This document shows, piece by piece, positions 22,367 through 28,795 of a DNA stretch of 28,795 nucleotides. The stretch's first letter is position 1. Every line of letters begins with the position of its first letter. Source of the DNA: a virus; the IMG/VR virus record IMGVR_UViG_3300036670_000311, positions 1 to 28,795 of that record; one strand, given 5' to 3'. Under the pieces are notes generated by a model. It was not told where the DNA came from and did not search any database. It saw only the letters and a program-made list of their open reading frames with translations. A program made the position numbers and the translations under genes.

Positions 22367-25095
22367 TATTTTATTTTTGCGTTAACTCTGTTTTGACTTA
22401 TTTTATTTTGTCTGGTGGTTTGCCTTGCAATTTCATCATCTCCAATATTTGCAACTGCTGTAATTGGTTGGTTTAACCTTTGCACCAACATAATAACTGC
22501 ATTTGTTAGCATTGCATTATCTAATGACCCAGAAGCAACGCCATTAGAAGGTAAATCTAGTTTTTGAATTCTTGCTTGTTCTAATTGTGCAATTTGAGGT
22601 GCATATGTTGGATCTGCTCTTACAATTTCTGGAACTACATATTCATTGCCATGATTAAATGATGTTATTGGGCCATAACGATCATTGCCAATTGCTTTAT
22701 TTGGCGTAAAACCTCCATCATTCATTCCTTTTAAAGCAGAACCAGCAATGGTAGCTAAACTAACACCAGCCATTATTTTATTGGTTAATAGAGCTTTTGC
22801 TGCAATAGCCGTATTAATTCCTGTAGTCGGCAAACCACCTGTAAAAGGCGAAGCAGCAACCGCTTTTACATTTGCAATTGCTAAGTTAGAAGCTATTTGA
22901 GCATTTGCTTTAGCTGTATTTACAATTACTTCGTTAATAGCAAGTGCTTTTTCAAGGCCAAACATTAATTTATAAATACCTGCTTTTTCGCCAAAAAAAG
23001 TTCTTAAAGAAGCAACTCCTGCAGATAAACCAATTCTTTTGGCATTTTCTAAATCTTCATCTGCTTTTAATATTTTAGCTTTTGTTTCTTTGTCTAATTG
23101 TTCAAATTTAGCATCTTCTTCTGCTTTTTTCTTTAAACGCTCTACAGACCATTTGTCTTTTATTTTTTGAATTTCTGAATTATGAGCATCTTCTAAACCT
23201 GCAGCAAGTATTGTTTCATAACCGGCATCTTCTGCCATTTTTAAATATTTAGCCTCTAGTCTTAAAAGTTCTGCTTCTTCTTCTTGAAGTGTTTTTTCTA
23301 CTTTTTTAGCTTCATCTAATATTTTCTGTTCTTCTTCAAAATCTGCAATAAATTCTGCAAGTTTCTTTTTTGATTCTAATATCGATTTATCTTCTTCGGT
23401 TAATTTTGTTTTATCATTTTTTGTTTTATCAGTGTCTTTTGTAATTATTTTTTTAGTCGTATCAGTTGGTTCTTTATTCGCCAATTCACCTGCTGCAGTT
23501 TGAGAATCAAAATGTTGTTTTATTATAGAACTTCTGGCCTTTAATTTTATTTCATCTATTTTATTGCCAATTTTATCATATTCATCAAAAGCTGTAGTTG
23601 CTGTTTCTTTAACAGATGCTGTAAAATTGTTGAATTCATTTCTTACGCCTTTAAAATTTAAATCTTTTAAATTTTCCCAGGCATTACCTAAATATTTAAA
23701 AGCGCCAATTATTTCTGTAGCGGCCTTTAATAACAATTTTTTTGTTTCATTAAATTTCATCGGAATAGATAAAAAAGAAATCTCAATATTAGAAAACCCC
23801 AATTTCATATTTAAAAACCAATTTTGAAAACCATCAACCAAACCAGCAATTACTGTATAAAAAAAGGTCTTTGTCTTGTTCCATATAATAGAAATATCAG
23901 ATGAAAATTTTGCAAAAGAATCAGATTTAAAAGCATCATCCTGCGCTTGTTTTAATTCTTTCGTTGCCTCTAATTGCTCTAAATGCAATTTTTGTATTTC
24001 GGTAAGTGGTTTTTTCTGCTCGTTTAAAGCAATGTTTAATGCTTCAAAAACTTTTAAAGAACCACCCGCATCTTCTCCTGCACCTTTAAATAAATCTGCA
24101 GTAAGTTGTGCTTGTTGCTGTTGGTTTAAATTTACTTTAGTAGATTCTAATGCTATGCTTTGAAGTGCTTCTTTTGTTGTGATTTCGCCAGTTCTTACTT
24201 TTTGCAATAAATCTTCTGTAAATGCTGCGCCAAAAGCATTTACCAAAGCATCTGTTGTTGTTTTGGTTTGTTCTTTTATAGCTAAATCGGCTTCTTTTAT
24301 GGCATCTGGCAATTTATCTTTATAGATAGATAAATTCATTCCAGTATTTACAATATTTATAAATTCTGATGCAGAAAAACCTGCATTTTTAAATTGAATA
24401 GGATATTCTTTTATGCTGTCTATAAATTCATCATTGGCACTTGCACCCTTTACATAGCTTTCTTCAATTAAATTAAATGCATCATCATAGCTAATGCCAA
24501 AACTCTTTACCAATGATTTGGCTGCATTAATATTTGTTTCAAAATTAGAGCTGGTAAATACCTCCGATAAAGCTAATGCTTTAATTCTTGCGTTGTCTAA
24601 TTCTGCACCTGTAAGCTGTGTTATTTCTTGAGTTATAATGTTCGCTTTTCTAGCTTCTTCATTGTAATTTACCCATTCTTTTGTTGCTAAAGCAATACCA
24701 CTTAAAACTGCAATTGCAGCACCTAAAGGAGTTGCTATAAAAGCAAGAGCCGCTTTGGTCATTCCTTTTAAATTACCAACAATACCTTTTAAACCTGCAG
24801 AAACCATATTAAAATTACCAGAAGCCAAACCGCCAAATAAATTAGCAAAATGGCCTTGCGCTTCTTCTAAAGAAACATTGGTGTTTTTTACTTCATCATT
24901 CATTTTTTTATAATGAGCGCGCGCCTTTTCTAGTTCTGCTGATTTTTTAATAAACTCTTCAGTACCTGGTTGTAAATTTCTAATTTGCCCGTTTAATTTA
25001 CTTATGGATTTACCAACAGAGTTTAAATTGTTTTTAACTTCTTCTCCATTTATTTCTATAGAAATATCCCAAGTTCCTTTTTGCTTTCTTGCCAT
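22366..25095 (-). CDS. tail tape measure protein
   Basis: This 909-aa protein is the longest in the tail block and sets tail length. The N-terminal region is helical and coiled-coil (about 20-80). Hydrophobic stretches follow at about 113-140 (AALAFIATPLGAAIAVLSGI) and about 425-445. A long Lys/Glu-rich coiled coil covers about 560-690. The C-terminus has the typical GGFTPNKAIG…HGNEYVVP stretch of tape measure proteins. It sits between the gp10-like completion gene (1 base apart) and the two tail-tip proteins. No zinc-peptidase or transglycosylase motif is evident. Confidence 0.88.
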   Translation of the reverse strand: MARKQKGTWDISIEINGEEVKNNLNSVGKSISKLNGQIRNLQPGTEEFIKKSAELEKARAHYKKMNDEVKNTNVSLEEAQGHFANLFGGLASGNFNMVSAGLKGIVGNLKGMTKAALAFIATPLGAAIAVLSGIALATKEWVNYNEEARKANIITQEITQLTGAELDNARIKALALSEVFTSSNFETNINAAKSLVKSFGISYDDAFNLIEESYVKGASANDEFIDSIKEYPIQFKNAGFSASEFINIVNTGMNLSIYKDKLPDAIKEADLAIKEQTKTTTDALVNAFGAAFTEDLLQKVRTGEITTKEALQSIALESTKVNLNQQQQAQLTADLFKGAGEDAGGSLKVFEALNIALNEQKKPLTEIQKLHLEQLEATKELKQAQDDAFKSDSFAKFSSDISIIWNKTKTFFYTVIAGLVDGFQNWFLNMKLGFSNIEISFLSIPMKFNETKKLLLKAATEIIGAFKYLGNAWENLKDLNFKGVRNEFNNFTASVKETATTAFDEYDKIGNKIDEIKLKARSSIIKQHFDSQTAAGELANKEPTDTTKKIITKDTDKTKNDKTKLTEEDKSILESKKKLAEFIADFEEEQKILDEAKKVEKTLQEEEAELLRLEAKYLKMAEDAGYETILAAGLEDAHNSEIQKIKDKWSVERLKKKAEEDAKFEQLDKETKAKILKADEDLENAKRIGLSAGVASLRTFFGEKAGIYKLMFGLEKALAINEVIVNTAKANAQIASNLAIANVKAVAASPFTGGLPTTGINTAIAAKALLTNKIMAGVSLATIAGSALKGMNDGGFTPNKAIGNDRYGPITSFNHGNEYVVPEIVRADPTYAPQIAQLEQARIQKLDLPSNGVASGSLDNAMLTNAVIMLVQRLNQPITAVANIGDDEIARQTTRQNKISQNRVNAKIK

Positions 25096-25096
25096 A

Positions 25097-25582
25097 TTAA
25101 GTAATATTTACACCGTTTTTTTTAAACATAATTTTCACTTCTTGCATTCTTAAAGCTCCTAATTCATTAAAAATAATATCAAAACCACCTGATTTTTCGA
25201 TTCCATCTTCTATAAATGCGATTGCGGTTAATTTAAAAGGGTGTGCAGATACGTTTGTAAAAGGACTTTTATTTCTACCTCCTGCTTCTCTTTCATTTCG
25301 CCATCTTCCTTTTGCACGAATATGACCTGACCTATTTGTATTAACACCGTGTTGTATTATAAACCCATGACGTGCCATAGTTGTCTGAATTTTAAAAAGA
25401 CGAACCTTACCCATTTTTGGTGTGGTTTTTACGGAATCTAACAAAGAGAGTTCATCACCTTGCTTTACGTTACCAGAAAATAAATTGTGTTTTCTTATTT
25501 CTTGTTGGATGCTTTTTTGTATCATCCTAGAAGCTTTTAAACCTATTCTTCTTTCTGTTTTTAGTATTTCATCTAAAGTCAT
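25097..25582 (-). CDS. HK97 gp10-like tail completion protein
   Basis: This 161-aa basic protein lies immediately upstream of the tape measure. Its central section ARHGFIIQHGVNTNRSGHIRA, then SAHPFKLTAIAFIEDGIEKSG near the C-terminus, resembles the gp10/head-tail joining and tail-terminator group. It is preceded by a late-motif copy at 25625-25641, so the tail operon restarts here after the accessory insert. Confidence 0.6.
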   Translation of the reverse strand: MTLDEILKTERRIGLKASRMIQKSIQQEIRKHNLFSGNVKQGDELSLLDSVKTTPKMGKVRLFKIQTTMARHGFIIQHGVNTNRSGHIRAKGRWRNEREAGGRNKSPFTNVSAHPFKLTAIAFIEDGIEKSGGFDIIFNELGALRMQEVKIMFKKNGVNIT

Positions 25583-25624
25583 CTTTTAAATTTTGATGCA
25601 ATTTAAGTTTGCTTTCTATGAAAT

Positions 25625-25641
25625 TATAGGACACAAAAAAA
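25625..25641 (-). promoter_or_regulatory. putative phage late promoter motif, copy 6
   Basis: The minus strand reads TTTTTTTGTGTCCTATA, about 45 bases upstream of the gp10-like gene and directly after the hairpin at 25639-25664. It is the only copy outside the head block. Confidence 0.5.
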
Positions 25642-25664
25642 CCACTCATTTTTTTGAGTGGTTT
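25639..25664 (-). terminator. rho-independent terminator before the tail operon
   Basis: The stem AAACCACTCA / TGAGTGGTTT surrounds a T-rich loop, with a T-run on the minus strand. It lies after the 69-aa gene of the accessory insert. The stem differs in sequence from the CCACCTCGT hairpins but shares the terminator-then-motif design. Confidence 0.8.
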
Positions 25665-25688
25665 TTAAAAAGTTAACTTATAAGTTAA

Positions 25689-25898
25689 TTAATTTAAATG
25701 AATTTTTTGAATAAATTCTGTTTTGTAAATTCCTTTTTTATGATTGTATTGCCATTCAACGGCATTACTTTCTAAAAAGTAGATTAAAGGGTCTGATGAA
25801 ATTAAATTTCTTTCTTTTAAAGATTTAAGTTCTTTGTAAACATTGTCGAAAAATGTTTGGCTTTCCTTTTTTAAAAATTCTTCTTTCGGGTTTTGCAT
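25689..25898 (-). CDS. 69-aa accessory protein
   Basis: This small helical protein (MQNPKEEFLKKESQTFFDNVYKELKSLKERN…) has an aromatic, charged C-terminus. It lies in the accessory insert between antirepressor and tail genes, ends just before the terminator at 25639-25664, and is preceded by the structured element at 25920-25993. Its first codons (ATGCAAAACCCG) lie in an 11-bp repeat also found at 26032-26042. Not recognised. Confidence 0.5.
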   Translation of the reverse strand: MQNPKEEFLKKESQTFFDNVYKELKSLKERNLISSDPLIYFLESNAVEWQYNHKKGIYKTEFIQKIHLN

Positions 25899-25919
25899 AA
25901 TATTGAAAGTTTGAAAATA

Positions 25920-25993
25920 GCAGGAGTTTGCCAGTACCCGAAAACCGAAGTAATCTTAAAACTGCCAGAACGTTACCGTTTCTGAACTCCTGC
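25920..25993. other. structured element flanked by 11-bp direct repeats
   Basis: The outer stem is GCAGGAGTT (25920-25928) with AACTCCTGC (25985-25993). It encloses CAGAACG-TTAC-CGTTTCTG (25966-25984) and a second arm CAGT…ACTG (25932-25964), together a three-way-junction shape. On the minus strand the first hairpin has a GTAA tetraloop. CGGGTTTTGCA repeats flank it at 25887-25897 and 26032-26042. It could be an RNA leader for the 69-aa gene or an inserted palindromic unit. A 72-codon frame from GTG 26043 runs across it and is probably not a gene. Confidence 0.5.
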
Positions 25994-26063
25994 GTTATTG
26001 TTAGTGTATTTTTTTTGAAAATCATTGTTTCCGGGTTTTGCACTGTAAATGTATGAAATTAAT

Positions 26064-26603
26064 TTATAATTCCATTATTGTCTGATTTTTTTTAGATTTG
26101 TAATCTTCAAAACTAAATTTTCTGATATCAGTTAATTTGTTTTCTGCTTCATTTAAAATACTACGTGCATCTTTAAAGTTGTTTTTTGCAGATTTTAAAA
26201 TATCTAATTGTTCTTCAATTTGTATTTGTCTTTCTTCTATAAATTCTGAACGTGCAGAAAAATAATTGAAAAGAGCATCATAACATTCAGATTGATATTT
26301 AATCAAATTTTCTCTAGCTTCTTCTTTTACATTTTTAGGACTGATTTTAAATAACCATCCAAAAACATATTTTAAAGGAATTGTTTGCATTTGATAACTT
26401 TTCCCATCAGCTCCAGTTGTAACCCTGAGGGTTATAACTGAACCAATAATTGGGTCCTCTTTTAAACGGTCTAATTGTGTTTGAATTGATACTCCTAGAA
26501 TTTCACAAATGGGTTTAATTGCTACTCTTTTTTCTAAATCTTGATTTACCAAAATTTGAACATCATTAATTTTAGCGATTACTTTAGTTTCTGTATTCAT
26601 CAT
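26064..26603 (-). CDS. P22-type phage antirepressor
   Basis: This protein is 179 aa from the first ATG at 26601-26603 (a second ATG follows at once). A longer reading from a TTG at 26660 would run through the operator and is rejected. Residues ~5-110 match the P22 antirepressor N-terminal domain pattern: a short beta lead (ILVNQD), VAIKPICEILGVSIQTQL as the helix pair, DPIIGSVITLRVT, the hallmark IPLKYVFGWLFKI, and ENLIKYQSECYDALFNYF. The C-terminal ~65 residues are a charged coiled coil. It is likely to inactivate the phage repressor or a superinfecting phage's repressor. It is divergently transcribed from the 75-aa gene under a shared operator pair. Confidence 0.78.
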   Translation of the reverse strand: MMNTETKVIAKINDVQILVNQDLEKRVAIKPICEILGVSIQTQLDRLKEDPIIGSVITLRVTTGADGKSYQMQTIPLKYVFGWLFKISPKNVKEEARENLIKYQSECYDALFNYFSARSEFIEERQIQIEEQLDILKSAKNNFKDARSILNEAENKLTDIRKFSFEDYKSKKNQTIMEL

Positions 26604-26625
26604 TATAATTTTAAATATATTAATA

Positions 26626-26699
26626 TTTTGTAAATATACTCGAATATATTTACAAAACAAGTCTTTTTACAAATATTCTCGAAAATATTTATATATTTG
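26626..26699. promoter_or_regulatory. divergent promoter with two matching palindromic operators
   Basis: Operator 1, AAATATACTCGAATATATTT (26632-26651), sits inside a 32-base near-perfect palindrome (26626-26657). Operator 2, AAATATTCTCGAAAATATTT (26671-26690), matches it at 18 of 20 bases, 39 bases away. Leftward, a TTG and TATATTTA spaced 19 bases form a Bacteroidota-type promoter covered by operator 1. Rightward, a TATATTTG -7 box (26692-26699) lies just 4 bases before the 75-aa gene's ATG, next to operator 2. A dimeric repressor binding both sites would shut off both genes. Confidence 0.75.
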
Positions 26700-26703
26700 T
26701 ATT

Positions 26704-26931
26704 ATGAATACATATAAAGAACAATTAAAAAAGAAAAAGTATTTTGTTATTAATAACGAAAACTTAACAATTGGGGTTTTTACCAACTTGCGTAAACTCT
26801 GTGAAGAAATGAAAGAAAAAGATAATAGTTTTCCTTCTTATTGGACTGTAGTTAAATTAGACAAAACAGAACCTATTAAAATTAAAGATTATATTATTCA
26901 AGAATTACCAATGAATAATGGAAAACTTTAA
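26704..26931 (+). CDS. 75-aa protein divergent from the antirepressor
   Basis: This small protein reads MNTYKEQLKKKKYFVINNEN, then LTIGVFTNLRKLCEEMKEKD, then SFPSYWTVVKLDKTEPIKI. The layout of strand, helix, and a YWTV strand looks like a compact alpha/beta domain. I recall similar short proteins in Bacteroidota phages, with no function. It has no obvious HTH, so it is not clearly the protein that binds the operators. Its ATG is almost at the expected transcription start (a -7 box at 26692-26699), so it may be translated from a nearly leaderless mRNA. Confidence 0.6.
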   Translation: MNTYKEQLKKKKYFVINNENLTIGVFTNLRKLCEEMKEKDNSFPSYWTVVKLDKTEPIKIKDYIIQELPMNNGKL

Positions 26932-27019
26932 ATGGTGGTATTTACCAATACTAATAACAGTTTGGTTAATTGGTTTATTCTTTAATAACTTCATCCATAG
27001 AAATAAGTATAAAAAGTAA
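26918..27019 (+). CDS. 33-aa single-pass membrane protein
   Basis: This tiny ORF (MENFKWWYLPILITVWLIGL…) has one hydrophobic segment (about 6-24) and a basic C-terminus (HRNKYKK). It starts 14 bases inside the end of the 75-aa gene, so it is translationally coupled, and it ends inside the terminator stem at 27001-27036. Small hydrophobic products of this kind can be holin-like, toxin-like or exclusion proteins; none is proven. Confidence 0.5.
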   Translation: MENFKWWYLPILITVWLIGLFFNNFIHRNKYKK

Positions 27020-27041
27020 AATTTTTATACTTATTTTTTTT
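27001..27041 (+). terminator. terminator of the rightward accessory operon
   Basis: A 15-bp stem AAATAAGTATAAAAA / TTTTTATACTTATTT with loop GTAAAA is followed by a T-run. It overlaps the last codons of the 33-aa gene and also works as a leftward structure. Confidence 0.8.
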
Positions 27042-27050
27042 TACAAAAAT

Positions 27051-27070
27051 ACCACCTCGTAAAAGGTGGT
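27051..27070 (-). terminator. leftward terminator, third CCACCTCGT hairpin
   Basis: ACCACC-TCGTAAAA-GGTGGT is the same stem-loop as at 2879-2904 and 3415-3440. It sits 35 bases after the 189-aa tail gene and closes that transcript before the accessory insert. No GTCCTAT motif follows here. The shared sequence suggests the hairpin travels with inserted units. Confidence 0.7.
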
Positions 27071-27105
27071 AAAAAGAAAAATAAGTTGACAGCGTACACT
27101 CCTTT

Positions 27106-27675
27106 TTAATCAATTACGGTTTCATCTACAATACCAATTTCTATTATTTGTGGAATTACTGCAGATTGTAAATCTGCCCATTTATCATAATCAATAGAAT
27201 AATCTTCTAAAGATTTTATGGTAAACTCGCATCTGTAACCATATAAGTTTTCTGTAAAAACAGGACCCACTTTAAAGAAAGAGAAAGATCCTTTTTCTAA
27301 ATTACCGTACAACCATTTATTTGCTGCATAATCATCTGCTTCACGAATTAAACGAGCCGCAATTTCAAAGGCAATATTTTGGCAATGTTCTAAAACATCA
27401 TTTTGCGCATCATAAGAATCAATTTTGGCAGTAGAAACGCCTTCTTTTCCTAAAATAGTAATGGCACATTGGTTTAAATGTAAATTATTGTTTCCTGGCG
27501 AATCTGTATTTACCTCTATTGCATCAATTAACATAATGCTTTTGGTGGCCCCAGAACGCATGGCGCCATCTAGTTCTAAACGGTTCCATCTGTAAACAGA
27601 ATTTACATCGGTATGATTAGAGCCAATTAACGTAAGGAAATCAACAATTTTTTTAAAAGATGCTTTTGGTGTCAT
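27106..27675 (-). CDS. putative tail-region structural protein
   Basis: This 189-aa soluble protein has alternating strands and helices, no signal and no membrane segment. It is the last gene before the accessory insert and shares one base with the stop/start of the upstream 248-aa gene. Its C-terminal region (GPVFTENLYGYRCEFTIKSLEDYSIDYDKW) has the GxRCEFTI strand seen in tail-completion-like proteins. Its placement between a large unknown and the gp10-like/tape-measure cluster fits a tail terminator or minor tail protein. The family is not recognised with confidence. Confidence 0.45.
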   Translation of the reverse strand: MTPKASFKKIVDFLTLIGSNHTDVNSVYRWNRLELDGAMRSGATKSIMLIDAIEVNTDSPGNNNLHLNQCAITILGKEGVSTAKIDSYDAQNDVLEHCQNIAFEIAARLIREADDYAANKWLYGNLEKGSFSFFKVGPVFTENLYGYRCEFTIKSLEDYSIDYDKWADLQSAVIPQIIEIGIVDETVID

Positions 27676-28421
27676 TATTTTTTAGGTTTTAGTAAATTAT
27701 CTAGTTCAGTTAAAAAATCGTGCAAATTGGTTTTTTTAGTTTCTTCTAAGTTTCCAAATTTACCACCTGCAATGTCTAATATTACTTTGTCAAAATTTGG
27801 AGCTTCCGGTGTTTGTGGTTTTGCGTTTGGTTTTGGAGCTAATTTTTTAAACACATTAGGATATAAAGTTTGAATAAATAAAGAAGAACCTTTGTAACTA
27901 AAAGCAATAGTAAGCAGTTTGTTTGGTGGCACTTTATCAAACAAATCTGTATTGTCCGATAATGTACTTTGATTAAAGGACACTTTTTGTCCGGACACTT
28001 TTTGTCTATATAAAACGGCCGCTAACATTTTAATATAATCTAAATCATTCGTAGTAAAATACATAAAAAACAAATCTTCACATTTCGCAAATTCTTCTAT
28101 GGTAATATTATGAAGGCGTTTACCAGGAGCAAAGTATCTTTTATTATTGATCGTTAAATACGGTAAAAACTTTTTTAATTGAATGTCTTTAAAAAGGAAT
28201 TCATAATGTTTTTTCACTTCGGATAAAGGCACGTATTTTAAAACTTTTAAAGCCTTTCTTATTTTAAAAAAATGCCAAAATTTTAAATTTTGCAAAGCCA
28301 AATACAATAAAATATCTTGCTTTTTGCTTGGTTTTAAAGTAGACAATAGCCAGACCACTTTTTTTAAAGTTTGGTTTGGAATTTCATCCCAAGAAGTTGG
28401 TATGTTTATTTTTATGGTCAT
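27675..28421 (-). CDS. unrecognised tail-operon protein
   Basis: This 248-aa basic, Lys/Leu-rich protein begins MTIKINIPTSWDEIPNQTLK. Residues ~20-130 are packed with aromatic and Leu residues (FWHFFKIRKALKVLKYVPL), probably an all-helical domain. The last 60 are Pro/Lys-rich, then helical. It overlaps the upstream membrane protein by 4 bases and abuts the 189-aa gene. It lies in the tail operon where assembly chaperones often are, but I see no slippery frameshift site. Function unknown. Confidence 0.55.
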   Translation of the reverse strand: MTIKINIPTSWDEIPNQTLKKVVWLLSTLKPSKKQDILLYLALQNLKFWHFFKIRKALKVLKYVPLSEVKKHYEFLFKDIQLKKFLPYLTINNKRYFAPGKRLHNITIEEFAKCEDLFFMYFTTNDLDYIKMLAAVLYRQKVSGQKVSFNQSTLSDNTDLFDKVPPNKLLTIAFSYKGSSLFIQTLYPNVFKKLAPKPNAKPQTPEAPNFDKVILDIAGGKFGNLEETKKTNLHDFLTELDNLLKPKK

Positions 28422-28636
28422 TTTTTGACAACTGTTTTTTTATTAAAAAATCTTCTTAATACATAACTTCTTAAAATACTAATTACAGTAAAAAATAAGG
28501 TAATTATAATATTTTTATATCCTGTAGATTCAATACCAACAATAGGAAAAATAAAAAAGGTTGCTGCTAATGAAATTAAAAAACCAATAACAGTATTTGT
28601 AATTGCTTCTATAAAACTTTGTTTTTTTGTTTGCAT
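28418..28636 (-). CDS. DUF7220-like two-helix membrane protein
   Basis: This 72-aa protein has two membrane helices, about 12-30 (NTVIGFLISLAATFFIFPIV) and 41-58 (IIITLFFTVISILRSYVL), and ends in RRFFNKK. The IEAITNTVIGFLIS…GIES…LRSYVLRRFF pattern matches, from memory, the DUF7220 family of small phage membrane proteins. A holin-like role is conceivable; no endolysin is visible nearby. It is coupled to the 248-aa gene by a 4-base overlap. Confidence 0.65.
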   Translation of the reverse strand: MQTKKQSFIEAITNTVIGFLISLAATFFIFPIVGIESTGYKNIIITLFFTVISILRSYVLRRFFNKKTVVKK

Positions 28637-28638
28637 TT

Positions 28639-28764
28639 TTAATCTAATTGACTATCCAAATCTTGTAAAAGCAATCTTATTTCTGATGAAGTAAACGTGC
28701 CATTTATTTCTAGTATAAATTCTGATGAAGATATTTTATGTATGTTTTTTGTATTTGTTGCCAT
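28639..28764 (-). CDS. 41-aa small protein at the right edge
   Basis: This short ORF (MATNTKNIHKISSSEFILEI…) ends 2 bases before the membrane protein gene. The spacing, a good ATG and a residue pattern like a small strand-helix unit support real translation. It is the first complete gene of the visible tail operon, which probably extends beyond the right edge. Not recognised. Confidence 0.5.
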   Translation of the reverse strand: MATNTKNIHKISSSEFILEINGTFTSSEIRLLLQDLDSQLD

Positions 28765-28795
28765 CGTTAAAACTTAATTACATTATAATTTACAG

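Noticed and set aside
25825-26043. 72-codon minus-strand frame from GTG 26043
   Set aside because: It reads straight through the hairpin element and overlaps the better 69-aa gene start; the shared MQNPE beginning is explained by the 11-bp direct repeat.
26604-26660. N-terminal extension of the antirepressor from TTG 26660
   Set aside because: It would translate the palindromic operator and promoter; the MMNTETK start gives the normal N-terminus.
27675-28421. Programmed-frameshift tail assembly chaperone pair
   Set aside because: No slippery heptamer with an overlapping extended frame was found in or after this gene.

Overview
The window is part of the genome of a temperate tailed phage (Caudoviricetes, probably siphovirus-like) of a Bacteroidota host, most likely marine Flavobacteriaceae. 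This rests on four things: very AT-rich DNA, promoter-like boxes of the Bacteroidota type (TAnnTTTG), protein families typical of Bacteroidota phages (a DnaG-like primase fused to an ATPase, a coiled-coil CI-like repressor, a tyrosine integrase with the YSLKDSG box), and BACON/Ig-like domains in a tail protein. No host gene is visible.

Layout from left to right. (1) 60-8038, minus strand: DNA packaging and head genes. In transcription order these are three small unknowns or structural proteins, an S49 protease with a scaffold-like tail, the major capsid protein, two small head/tail proteins, a signal-peptide protein in its own transcription unit, an unknown, a TerS candidate and TerL. The portal and head-morphogenesis genes are not seen and probably lie beyond the left edge. 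(2) 8101-8538: a non-coding region with a dense array of GTTGGAAC / TTGAACC repeats next to a very AT-rich tract, a candidate replication origin, closed by a strong terminator. (3) 8539-10268: an accessory region with a GIY-YIG-like nuclease and a 76-aa orphan, each set between long hairpin elements with TACTGCCAAC / GTTGGCAGTA ends, resembling integron gene cassettes and attC sites. (4) 10269-15919, minus strand: early/replication operon with a Cro-like protein, small proteins, an SSB-like protein, a LuxR-type HTH protein, a zinc-ribbon protein and the 1081-aa primase-ATPase. (5) 16025-18729, plus strand: lysogeny genes, namely a CI-like repressor, a membrane-anchored BRCT protein, a 47-aa ORF, a putative attP that looks like the 3' end of tRNA-Ser, and the integrase. 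(6) 18726-28764, minus strand: tail genes (two large tail-tip/adhesin proteins, the tape measure, a gp10-like tail completion protein, further tail-region proteins and a DUF7220-like membrane protein). This block is interrupted at 25600-27080 by a moron-like insert with a P22-type antirepressor and an operator-controlled divergent promoter.

The putative attP and integrase sit in the middle, with phage genes on both sides. That suggests the window comes from a circular or virion form of the phage, not from an integrated prophage with host flanks. The late block is punctuated by six copies of a minus-strand motif (TTTTTTTGT[GT]CCTAT) placed just upstream of leftward genes. Three copies follow directly on terminator hairpins. 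This looks like a phage-specific promoter or punctuation system that lets small extra genes be inserted as independent units.

All calls come from reading the sequence and from remembered family features. No database search or folding program was run.
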